Of a DNA stretch of 64,000 bases, positions 39,311 through 49,280 are shown piece by piece. Position 1 is the first letter of the stretch. Each line of letters begins with the position of its first letter. Position numbers and translations under genes: made by a program. This DNA comes from Oscillospiraceae bacterium. GTDB taxonomy: Bacteria > Bacillota > Clostridia > Oscillospirales > Oscillospiraceae. The DNA is taken from contig JAJQBY010000122.1 of NCBI GenBank assembly GCA_021203045.1, forward strand, positions 27,419 through 91,418. The letters run 5' to 3'. The notes below the pieces were generated by a model. The model did not search any database, had not been told where the DNA came from, and saw only the letters and a program-made list of their open reading frames with translations.

Positions 39311-40309
39311 ATGGCAAGACGAAACCGAAAGCCAACGGAATTTCAGGAGGTATCCTATTGGCAGTCCTATTCCGACATGATGGCCGGGGTACTGCTGATG
39401 TTCATCCTTATCATCTGCGGCACGCTGTTTGTGCTGATGCAGGTGAAAAATTCCTATGACGCCAGCGAGCTGGAGCTGCAGCAGCGGGAGGCCGAGCTGG
39501 AGGAGGAGATCTCCGAAAAGCTGGGCTACATCGACCTGACCGAGGCCCAGCAGGCCCTTCTGGACGAGCAGCAGGCCCAGCTGGATGAACAGCAGGCAGA
39601 TCTGGACGCCGCCCAGGAGGCTCTGAACGCCCGGGAGCTGGAGCTTGAGGAGGCCCTGCTTCTTCTGGCCCAGCAGCAGGAGGAGTTGGAGGTCAAGGAG
39701 ACTCAGATCCAGGATCAGGAGACCGCTCTGGCCAGCCAGCAGGCTCAGCTGGAGGAGATCATCGGCGTGAAGAAGGAAATCATCGCCGCCCTGTCCGAGG
39801 CCTTTGCAAACACCGATCTGAGTCTGACTGTGGATTCCCAGACCGGCGCCATAACCCTGGACGCCAGCGTCCTGTTCGACTATAACAGCGCCGACCTGAG
39901 CGAGGAGGGCAAGGAGACCCTGGCCGCCTTCCTGCCTGCTTATTTTGACGTGGTGCTGTCCGATGAATACATCGACTATATCTCTGAGATTATCATAGAG
40001 GGCCATACGGACACCTCCGGCTCCTATATCTACAACCTGGAGCTGAGCCAGGAGCGGGCCGCCTCCGTGGCCGCCTATTGTCTGGACGACGATCAGGCCA
40101 TCTTCTCCTCCGATATGCTCAGCCTGGTGCGGGAGCTGGTCTCCGTCGGCGGCCGCTCCTGGAGCAGCCCCATATACGCCAGCGACGGCACGGTGGACGC
40201 AGACGCCAGCCGCCGGGTGGAAATAAAATTCCGCCTGTCCGACGAGGAGATGGTCGATCAGCTTCTCGAGGTCCTGGACAGCTACAGCTCCACTGACGAC
40301 GCCGGGTAA
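39311..40309 (+). CDS. ZorB/MotB-like OmpA-domain protein
   Basis: Single TM with Asp (SYWQSYSDMMAGVLLMFILIICGTLFVLM), Glu/Gln-rich coiled coil, OmpA_C: IIIEGHTDTSGSYIYNLELSQERAASVAAY...DADASRRVEIKF. Confidence 0.88.
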   Translation: MARRNRKPTEFQEVSYWQSYSDMMAGVLLMFILIICGTLFVLMQVKNSYDASELELQQREAELEEEISEKLGYIDLTEAQQALLDEQQAQLDEQQADLDAAQEALNARELELEEALLLLAQQQEELEVKETQIQDQETALASQQAQLEEIIGVKKEIIAALSEAFANTDLSLTVDSQTGAITLDASVLFDYNSADLSEEGKETLAAFLPAYFDVVLSDEYIDYISEIIIEGHTDTSGSYIYNLELSQERAASVAAYCLDDDQAIFSSDMLSLVRELVSVGGRSWSSPIYASDGTVDADASRRVEIKFRLSDEEMVDQLLEVLDSYSSTDDAG

Positions 40310-40367
40310 AGCGCCTGGTAACGACAAAAGCCAACGTAAACCATACACAACAAATCGAAATCGCGGG

Positions 40368-40396
40368 AGACAGCTTTTGTCTCCCGCGATCGGTTT
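40368..40396 (+). terminator. Hairpin terminator
   Basis: ATCGCGGGAGACA-gctt-TTGTCTCCCGCGAT followed by CGGTTTT. Confidence 0.7.
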
Positions 40397-40408
40397 TATG
40401 AAGAATTG

Positions 40409-40846
40409 TTATTCCTCGGTGGTGCTGGCGCCTCTGCGGCGGCGGCGCTGACGTCCCTCTGCGGGGCCGGCGGCAGGAACCGCGCTCTGGTAGCACTCCT
40501 GAGTGGTGCAGCGCTTGCGCCGGTGGTTGTTCCACTCCATGGTGTTGTTCTCCAGGCTCCACAGGATATTCCCTGCGGCCTGAGCGGAGATATCGCAGCC
40601 GGGGGTGGTGATGATGACATTGCATATCTCACGCACCAGCTCCAGATCGTCATCCTCCGCGTTGCCGGTGGTCAGATCGGTGAGGATCTGGGTCAGCTGG
40701 GTCATGCCGTCCCGGCCCATGACGTTTTTGCCGTCCGTGCCCTCACGGGTGTTTTTAGCGATATCCAGCGCCCACTTCACAGGGCACATACCCGGCTGAA
40801 GGGTGTCCCTGGAGGGGATGGTATAGGAATTTTCTTCTTGATACAT
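40409..40846 (-). CDS. Stand-alone protein resembling the NuoF C-terminal Fe-S domain
   Basis: MCPVKWALDIAKNTREGTDGK...LTTGNAEDDDLELVREICNVIITTPGCDISAQAAGNILWSLENN; REGT and Cys pattern similar to the NuoF N3-cluster domain. Confidence 0.6.
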   Translation of the reverse strand: MYQEENSYTIPSRDTLQPGMCPVKWALDIAKNTREGTDGKNVMGRDGMTQLTQILTDLTTGNAEDDDLELVREICNVIITTPGCDISAQAAGNILWSLENNTMEWNNHRRKRCTTQECYQSAVPAAGPAEGRQRRRRRGASTTEE

Positions 40847-40860
40847 TTCTCCCGGCCTCC

Positions 40861-42987
40861 TTATTTGATGGAATACTCAGTCCACAGGCGGTTCTGCTTG
40901 ATCTCACGGCGCAGATCGCACTGGAGGCAGCGCTCGGACTCGCAGCCAGCCCGCTGGCAGGTATAGGTGGTGAAGACGGACTGATCCGGGTTCGCAAGGC
41001 GCTCCTCCGGGGTAAGCAGATCCATTTCCACGCGGGGCAGCTTGGCGAAATCCTCCACCTTGCCGATGGCAGGGTTCAGGGTGCGCTCCACCAGGGTCTC
41101 ATCGATCTGGCCGTCACCGCCCAGATACTGGTCGACGATGGGCACGACCTCCCGGGCCTGCGCGATGGCCTTGATGACAAAGCTGATACCGGTGATAACG
41201 TCGCCGGCGGCGAACACGCCGTCCAGGCTGGTGATATGCTCCGGCTTGCCGTTGGCGGGGTTGATGGGGAAGCCGCGGGACAGGTCGATGCCGAAGTTCT
41301 CGAAATCGTCCAGGCCGGGGCGCTGGCCGGTAGCGAAGATAACGGAATCGCAGGGGATGACCATCTGGCTGCCCTCCTCCGCCACCTCGGTGACGCGGCC
41401 GGTGGCCTTGTCATAGGTAGAGGAGATGACCGTATGTACCCGCAGGCCGGTGACCTGATCGGGAGTGCCCTCGATGGCCTCGAAGGAGCGGCCCGGGAAG
41501 GAGATGATGCCCTCCTCGCGGCCCTGGACCTGATCCTCCTCATCGGCGAGGATCTTATCGCCCTTCTCCAGGCAGGCCAGGTTCACGGTCAGGCCCTTGC
41601 GGACCAGCGTACGGGCGCAGTCATAGCCCACGGAGCCGGCGCCGATGATGCAGACCGTCTTGCCCAGCTTATCCATGCTCTCTCCGGCGTGGATCTCCGC
41701 CAGGATATCGATGGCGCAGTAGACCTGCTTGAAGTCGGAGCCGGGGATGGGCAGCTTTTTGCCCTTGGACACGCCGGCGGCGATCAGCACCGCGTCATAG
41801 TCCTTTTTCAGGGCCGCCACATCGGAGATCTCACAATTGCACTCATAGTCCACGCCGGAGTCCACGATGTATTGCAGCTCCTCCTGCACCGCCTCCAGAG
41901 GCAGACGATAGGAGGGCATACCGCTGGTCATGGGGCCGCCCAGCTGAGGACGCTTCTCAAAGACCTTCACGTCGTGGCCCAGCTTATTGAGATAATAGGC
42001 GGCGGTCATGCCGCAGGGGCCGGCGCCGATGACGGCGACCTTCTTGCCGGTGCGGGGCTTGTGGAAGCCCTTGGTCTTCCAGGTCTGATCCTTGTCGTTT
42101 TCCACGGCAAAGCGCTTCAGATCCCGGATGGCGAGAGGCTCGCCCAGGGCCTTGTGCTTGCACCCGGTCTCGCACAGGTGGTTGCAGATATAGCCCAGGG
42201 TGTGGGGGAAGGTGACCTTCTCCCGGATGATGCCCACCGCGTCGGTATAGCGGCCTTCCTTCACCGCCCGGATATAGGCGGGGATGTCGATATGGGCAGG
42301 GCACTCCACCTGGCAGGGCACGATGCTCTGCTCGGCGGGCACATCGGCCCGGAACAGACCCTCCATGTCGGTCAGAGCGCCGGTGGGGCAAACGGCCACG
42401 CAGGCGGAGCAGAAGCGGCAGCCCGCCTCCGCCAGAGGAACATCGCCCTCCGTGCCGATGTAGGTCTCACCGTTTTTCTTGTTGTACTGCAAAATACCCA
42501 CCTGACGCAGATCCCGGCAGGCCCGCACGCAGCGGCCGCACTGGATGCAGCGCTCCATCTCACGGCTGACGATGGGGTTCACAGTATTGATGTTGTTGCA
42601 GTTTTTGATCACATGATGCATCCGGGCGTGGACCACGCTCAGGTACTGCATCAGGGTCTGCAGCTCGCACTTGCCGAAGCGCTTGCAGCCTGTGCAGTCA
42701 TGGGGATGGCCGGCCAGCATAAGCTCCATGGCCACCCGGCGGCGGTGCATCAGATCGTCGCTCTTTGTCGTAACGCGCATTCCCTCCTGCACTTTCAGCT
42801 CGCAGGAGCAGACGGCGCCCTCTGTCCCTTCCACATTTACCACGCACAGCTTACAGTTGGACTGCACGGGCAGATCGGGGTGGGAACACAGATGGGGAAT
42901 ATAGATATCCGCGGCCAGGGCGGCGTCCAGTACGGACTGCCCCTCTGCGGCTTCTATTTCCCGCCCGTCGATATACAGTTTCACCAT
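40861..42987 (-). CDS. NuoG/HydC-type Fe-S domain fused to GltD-like FAD/NAD(P) oxidoreductase
   Basis: [2Fe-2S] region ...SNCKLCVVNV, HPHDCTGCKRFGKCELQ, two 4Fe-4S motifs (CIQCGRCVRAC, CRFCSACVAVCP), then VAVIGAGPCGMTAAYYLNKLGHDVKVFEKR and CIIGAGSVGYDCA. Confidence 0.9.
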   Translation of the reverse strand: MVKLYIDGREIEAAEGQSVLDAALAADIYIPHLCSHPDLPVQSNCKLCVVNVEGTEGAVCSCELKVQEGMRVTTKSDDLMHRRRVAMELMLAGHPHDCTGCKRFGKCELQTLMQYLSVVHARMHHVIKNCNNINTVNPIVSREMERCIQCGRCVRACRDLRQVGILQYNKKNGETYIGTEGDVPLAEAGCRFCSACVAVCPTGALTDMEGLFRADVPAEQSIVPCQVECPAHIDIPAYIRAVKEGRYTDAVGIIREKVTFPHTLGYICNHLCETGCKHKALGEPLAIRDLKRFAVENDKDQTWKTKGFHKPRTGKKVAVIGAGPCGMTAAYYLNKLGHDVKVFEKRPQLGGPMTSGMPSYRLPLEAVQEELQYIVDSGVDYECNCEISDVAALKKDYDAVLIAAGVSKGKKLPIPGSDFKQVYCAIDILAEIHAGESMDKLGKTVCIIGAGSVGYDCARTLVRKGLTVNLACLEKGDKILADEEDQVQGREEGIISFPGRSFEAIEGTPDQVTGLRVHTVISSTYDKATGRVTEVAEEGSQMVIPCDSVIFATGQRPGLDDFENFGIDLSRGFPINPANGKPEHITSLDGVFAAGDVITGISFVIKAIAQAREVVPIVDQYLGGDGQIDETLVERTLNPAIGKVEDFAKLPRVEMDLLTPEERLANPDQSVFTTYTCQRAGCESERCLQCDLRREIKQNRLWTEYSIK

Positions 42988-43239
42988 AGTTCATGACACC
43001 TCGTGCTTTATTTCTGACAACTTTATATTAACATAGAAACCGCCACAATGGTAGACATTTTTTATAATTAATTTCTTCACATAATGAAATTTTTTGCCTC
43101 GCGGCCTGTCAGCCGGGGAAAATTCCATTATTTACCGGATAAAATACCCGCAGCCCTCAGCAGTCCGCCGGGCCGCCGCAGAATCCCGGACAGCTTCAAG
43201 TACGTTCATGCTCGTTTCATGCCGATAAACTGAAGATTA

Positions 43240-43539
43240 TCAATCCCTCAGTCCTGATTTGACAGATATCCCAAAAATCTGATAATCGTATTTTGTCACA
43301 CCCTGCAATTCGTCTTCCGGCATGAAATTGCCTTCTATGTCAAAGGAATAGCCCAACCCTGAGTAATGACCGGAACCGCCATCGTCGGCACCGTCTTGCA
43401 CAATACAGAATAACGGTTTTTCAAAGCTTGTTACCCGCATAAAATCAACTATCCCAACAATGAGCCAAAGCAAAAGTATGGCTGCAATTACAATACATAT
43501 CTTTTTCCTGATATTTCCTTTTCTGACTGCCTTATTCAT
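43240..43539 (-). CDS. Hypothetical single-TM protein
   Basis: MNKAVRKGNIRKKICIVIAAILLLWLIVGIVDFM...; AT-rich region. Confidence 0.6.
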   Translation of the reverse strand: MNKAVRKGNIRKKICIVIAAILLLWLIVGIVDFMRVTSFEKPLFCIVQDGADDGGSGHYSGLGYSFDIEGNFMPEDELQGVTKYDYQIFGISVKSGLRD

Positions 43540-43738
43540 CCTGCAGCGCCTTTCATTTTTCACTGTTTTGTCATGATACGCCATTATACATCATCCGGCT
43601 TTCGTTGACCAGACAGCTCTCCGGGGTTTTAGGTTTGGCAATTTAAATTTTCCCAGCATGGCTACCCTAATGCTTGATCTTCACGCTGCAATACCGGACA
43701 AAAAAGAAGACCATCGCCGGAATCACTTCCGACAACGG

Positions 43739-43921
43739 TCAATCTGTTTCTTCGTCCTGTTCTTCCATATTCGATAACGCAAATCGTATCGCCTGAACAA
43801 GAAATTCGTTCCGGCTTATTTCTGCATCTGCCGCCTTTTTATCTACCTCTCTTAGCGTATCAACTGGTATTCTCATAGAAATAACTTCTTTTTCCGGCTT
43901 GTGTGCTATAAATTTTGGCAT
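43739..43921 (-). CDS. Ribbon-helix-helix (CopG/Arc-like) small DNA-binding protein
   Basis: EKEVISMRIPVDTLREVDKKAADAEISRNEFLVQAIRFAL. Confidence 0.75.
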   Translation of the reverse strand: MPKFIAHKPEKEVISMRIPVDTLREVDKKAADAEISRNEFLVQAIRFALSNMEEQDEETD

Positions 43922-44023
43922 TCAACCACTTCCTGTATTGCTTATTTTATCTCATTGTGGTAAGATATAATATATTCTTTATTCAATATCGTTTTTCAAA
44001 TACAAACTAAGGAGTGGAAGATT

Positions 44024-44257
44024 ATGGCAATGATTAACTGTCCAGAGTGCGGAAACAAGGTTTCAGACAAGGCTCGAAACTGCCCACAGTGCGGGTGTCC
44101 GATTGACACAAACGTGTACTGTCCAAAGTGCGGAAGTAGTAATGTAAAAGTGATAGGCGACGCCAGCAAGGTTGTATCTGTTGCTATGTGGGGAGTTCTA
44201 GCAGCTAACAAGGTAAAAAGCAACTATGTGTGCTTGAATTGCAAACACAAGTTTTAA
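44024..44257 (+). CDS. Zinc-ribbon domain protein
   Basis: CPECGNKVSDKARNCPQCG and CPKCGSSNV ... CLNC. Confidence 0.8.
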   Translation: MAMINCPECGNKVSDKARNCPQCGCPIDTNVYCPKCGSSNVKVIGDASKVVSVAMWGVLAANKVKSNYVCLNCKHKF

Positions 44258-44438
44258 ACAATGTAGAATTTTATTAAAAAGAATGCTTGTTTACTGCTTT
44301 TTGATTGGCTAAATAAGCATATTTCTCTAACACCTATCCTTCTTGATAGCGCAGTCTTTCATCGCTCATTTTATAGGTCAAAAATTGGTTAAATCTCCCG
44401 CAAATTAAATCATCCGCAAAACAGAAGGGGAACGAAAC

Positions 44439-45320
44439 ATGAAACGACTCTATTATATTTTTTTAGTAATGGTCTTGGCTATATTACCACTTGGTGGATG
44501 CAGTACACAGAACCAGGCAACAGAAGTGGTCTCCATTTCACAAGAATTTCCTATGGAAACCTCGAATTCGGAACTAAGTGAATCGGAAGTAGAAGGTATA
44601 ACGAGTACAGTCTTAGATAATCAGATAATTACCACCGAATCCGAAGAAGAAGTGATTTCTAACTCCAGCGCAATTGCAATCTTAAACGATGCCATTGACA
44701 ATATCAATGCTGCAACTAATGAAGTAATAGATGCTTTACAGTACTGGAATGATAACGATTTTAATACCGCTGAGGACATTCTTTCTTATGAGTTGATGTG
44801 GACTGATATCATGCTTGAGCTTACCCAGTTAGCTAATGAGTTTAGCGAATCGCAACCGTCAGAGGATTACCAATCAGCATGGGCAACAATACACGATAAC
44901 ATATTAGACGGTGCAATGGCTTTAGTAGAGTGTTCATCCTTGGATGCTGACAATGATGGAACAATAACCGGCAGCGAAGCAAAGTCACAACTTGAATTAG
45001 GCAGTTCTGAATATGTAATTTACATGGACTCTGCGCTTACAAACATTGCGGCACTAACACTTGCTATCACCGAAGATAGTCAACAAACTTCAGTGAGCAA
45101 ATCAATATCCACAAGCCAGCCAACATCGGTTCCCTTTACCAACAAATATGGAACAAGAACAACTATATGTGCGCATGCTGGTTGTACGAATTATATCGCA
45201 AGTTCTGGCGACACGAATTGTTGCACCGTCCATTCAAATAAATGCGCAGAGTGTGGATGCTATATAGACGAAGACGCACTTTTTTGTATAGATTGTATAG
45301 TCGAAGCGCTTGGTCAATAA
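44439..45320 (+). CDS. Lipoprotein with C-terminal Cys/His-rich (zinc-finger-like) domain
   Basis: Lipobox LPLGGCST; C-term CAHAGCTNYIASSGDTNCCTVHSNKCAECGCYIDEDALFCIDC. Confidence 0.8.
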   Translation: MKRLYYIFLVMVLAILPLGGCSTQNQATEVVSISQEFPMETSNSELSESEVEGITSTVLDNQIITTESEEEVISNSSAIAILNDAIDNINAATNEVIDALQYWNDNDFNTAEDILSYELMWTDIMLELTQLANEFSESQPSEDYQSAWATIHDNILDGAMALVECSSLDADNDGTITGSEAKSQLELGSSEYVIYMDSALTNIAALTLAITEDSQQTSVSKSISTSQPTSVPFTNKYGTRTTICAHAGCTNYIASSGDTNCCTVHSNKCAECGCYIDEDALFCIDCIVEALGQ

Positions 45321-45348
45321 AATATTTCATTAACCAGAGGGGAAATTC

Positions 45349-46005
45349 ATGGAATGTTCTAATGCTACCAAAAGTCCAAGCAAAACGACTTTGATAAAGT
45401 GGCTTATTACAGGCGCAGCTATTATTGTAGTTTTAGTTATGATAATTGCAAAGCCCGTAAGGATGGCTAACAGTCGTAAGCAATACGTTGCAGAAGCTGA
45501 AAATATATTATATAACTACGGTATTGAGGATGCAGATATATCAATTGCTTACGCATACAAATATTCTGATTACAACGTTTATTACCTAAATGTAGACTCC
45601 CCGGAAATCGAAGAACTAAGTGATTCGGATATTTACGAGATCGTTAAAAGCATTGACAGCATCAATATATACGTTAAAAACAGAGATTATCTTGTGCTAA
45701 GCTATGTTTCATCCGGCGGAAACAGTTATTCCATTGACGTTCTTAACGACAATATTTTAGAACAAAATGGAGCCGATATATACAATAACGCTTTGCAGGA
45801 TAAAACCAGCATGGCTTTTAAAGTCGAAGTATATCAATGGATTGAGGACAGATACGAATATTACGACTCTAAGGACGGCAAATACACTGGCGATAAATAC
45901 ACCGATACAATTTTTTCCGAAGCGGCATCACATTTTGGCGTTTCCGAATCGAAGATTAAAGAGATCTGGTCTGATTATGACGTGGCTCTAGAAGCATGGG
46001 GATAA
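45349..46005 (+). CDS. Hypothetical membrane-anchored protein
   Basis: TM LIKWLITGAAIIVVLVMIIAKPV then soluble region. Confidence 0.7.
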   Translation: MECSNATKSPSKTTLIKWLITGAAIIVVLVMIIAKPVRMANSRKQYVAEAENILYNYGIEDADISIAYAYKYSDYNVYYLNVDSPEIEELSDSDIYEIVKSIDSINIYVKNRDYLVLSYVSSGGNSYSIDVLNDNILEQNGADIYNNALQDKTSMAFKVEVYQWIEDRYEYYDSKDGKYTGDKYTDTIFSEAASHFGVSESKIKEIWSDYDVALEAWG

Positions 46006-46091
46006 CACATAAATCAGGTATTTCTTGAAAATCCCTCTCCACGCTGTTATAATAGGTTCATTCACCTTGTTGATTTGGAGGGTTTTTTGGA

Positions 46092-47489
<1,398 letters not shown>

Positions 47490-47570
47490 CCGGATAAAAT
47501 AGCATAACGGCCCGCCCCCGCAAAATGGATTAACAGAGGGGGCGGGCATCGTATATAATAAATCCACACG

Positions 47571-47713
47571 AATCGAAGCGTTTGCGGACGTAACCGCAGA
47601 ACGCCGGACAAGCTGTCGAAGGGGAAGATCTGCCGGAGGGTCCGCGGACGTATCCGAGGCCAGAGGAAGGCAACGTCTCTCCGCCTCCGGCTCTTGTCCG
47701 GCGCTTTATTTTT
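47571..47713 (+). ncRNA. Candidate structured leader RNA / riboswitch upstream of MATE gene
   Basis: CGCCGGACAAG (47602-47612) pairs with CTTGTCCGGCG (47693-47703); nested GCCGGAGG/CCTCCGGC; two hairpins with GG-ACGTA(A/T)-CC; T-rich run after the long stem. Confidence 0.7.
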
Positions 47714-47728
47714 CAGGAGGACCTACCT

Positions 47729-49048
47729 ATGGAGCTATTGACTGACGATATTCGGCGGCTTTACCGAAAATTCCTGCTGCCCGGCCTGGGCGGGGCCCTG
47801 GTGATGACCATATACAGCTTTGTGGATTCCATCGCCGTGGGCCAGGCGGAGGGCCCTGTGGGGGCGGCGGCCATGGCGGTGATCGGCCCGCTGTTCGGCG
47901 TGAGCGTGTTTCTGGCCATCATGTGCGGCGTGGGCGGCTCTGTTCTGATGAGCGAGGCCAGGGGCCAGGGGGACTGGGACAAGGGAGACACTTACTTTAC
48001 CTCCTCCGTGCTGCTCATGGGAATACTCACACTGGTCTCCTGGCTGGCTCTGCTCCTATTCGGAGAGTCCGTCATGGCCTTTTTCGGCGCAGAGGGGGAG
48101 GCTCTGACCATGGTGATGAAGTACGCCCGGTGGCTCATCGGCTTCTGGCCGGCCATCATCTTCCCCATCTTCCTGGGCGCCTTCATCCGCAATGACGGAG
48201 CCCCCGGTCTGGCCACCGGGGCCGTGATCGCCGGCGGCGTGCTGAATATGTTCGGGGACTGGTTTCTGGTGTTCTTCCTGGGCCTTGGCATCCGGGGCGC
48301 GGCCATGGCCACAGTGGCCGGCACGATCATGCAGTCTGCGGTCATGATCTCCTATCTTTTCCGCAGGTCCTGCCGCCTGCGGCTGCGCCGCCCCCGCAAT
48401 TCGGGAAAGGCCATGGGACAGATTCTGTCCATCGGCTTCGGAGCCGGAGTGCTGGATCTGGGCACCGTGTTCATCGGGGTCGTCACCAACAATCAGCTGA
48501 TGAAATACGGCGGCGCGGCGGCGCTGGCAGTCTATGGAGTGCTGACCACCGTCACATCCCTGTTCCAATCCCTGTTCGGCGGGGTGGGGCAGGCCATCCA
48601 GCCTATCGCCTCCACCAACTTTGGCGCAGGGCAGACAGAGCGGATAGGACGGCTGCTCCGCCTGTCCCTGACCACCGTGCTGGGGATGGGCGCAGCCTTC
48701 GTCCTGATCGGGGAGCTGTTTCCTGCCGGACTTACGCGGCTGTTTATGTCTGCCTCGGAGGAGGTGCTGGCCATCGCGCCGGGGCTGGTGCGGCGGTATT
48801 TTCTGGTGTTCCTGCCTCTGGGGGTCACGGTGCTGGCCACCTATTATCTCCAGTCCATCCTGCGGTTCCGGATGTCCATGGCCGTATCGGTGTTGCGCAG
48901 CTTCGCCCTCAGCGGCCTGATGCTGTGGCTGCTGCCCATGGCCCTGGGAACAAACGGCGTCATGCTGGCCCTCCCCGTCTCGGAAATCCTGACCGCCACC
49001 GTCGCCGCCCTCTGCATCCGCCACAGCGGGGTCCGGTTCGTTGAGTGA
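47729..49048 (+). CDS. MATE family efflux transporter
   Basis: 12-TM-like profile; FVDSIAVGQAEGPVGAAAMAVIGP; FGGVGQAIQPIASTNFGAGQ. Confidence 0.92.
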   Translation: MELLTDDIRRLYRKFLLPGLGGALVMTIYSFVDSIAVGQAEGPVGAAAMAVIGPLFGVSVFLAIMCGVGGSVLMSEARGQGDWDKGDTYFTSSVLLMGILTLVSWLALLLFGESVMAFFGAEGEALTMVMKYARWLIGFWPAIIFPIFLGAFIRNDGAPGLATGAVIAGGVLNMFGDWFLVFFLGLGIRGAAMATVAGTIMQSAVMISYLFRRSCRLRLRRPRNSGKAMGQILSIGFGAGVLDLGTVFIGVVTNNQLMKYGGAAALAVYGVLTTVTSLFQSLFGGVGQAIQPIASTNFGAGQTERIGRLLRLSLTTVLGMGAAFVLIGELFPAGLTRLFMSASEEVLAIAPGLVRRYFLVFLPLGVTVLATYYLQSILRFRMSMAVSVLRSFALSGLMLWLLPMALGTNGVMLALPVSEILTATVAALCIRHSGVRFVE

Positions 49049-49052
49049 AACG

Positions 49053-49088
49053 AAAGGGACAGCGCCCGCCCGGGGCGCTGTCCCTTTT
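49053..49088 (+). terminator. Rho-independent terminator
   Basis: AAAGGGACAGCGCCC-gccc-GGGGCGCTGTCCCTTTT. Confidence 0.75.
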
Positions 49089-49280
49089 ATCACGCTGTAT
49101 GTCAATATTCCTTTTCCGAAAAATCCCGACTGTCAGCGGGAACGTCAGAACAAAGCTCAGCAGGGAGACGGCCAAAGTAAAGACGCTGCCGCTGCTCCTG
49201 ATAGAACGCCCGGCTCCGGGCGGACAAAAACCTCCCCCGCCGTTGGGCGGGGGAGGCTGGGATAGGTTATGCGCTGAAAA

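Noticed and set aside
36120-42990. Complete Zorya (types I/II/III) system around the ZorAB-like pair
   Set aside because: No ZorC, ZorD (helicase) or ZorE (HNH) homologue in adjacent genes; nfo is a conserved repair gene and is not assumed to be an effector.
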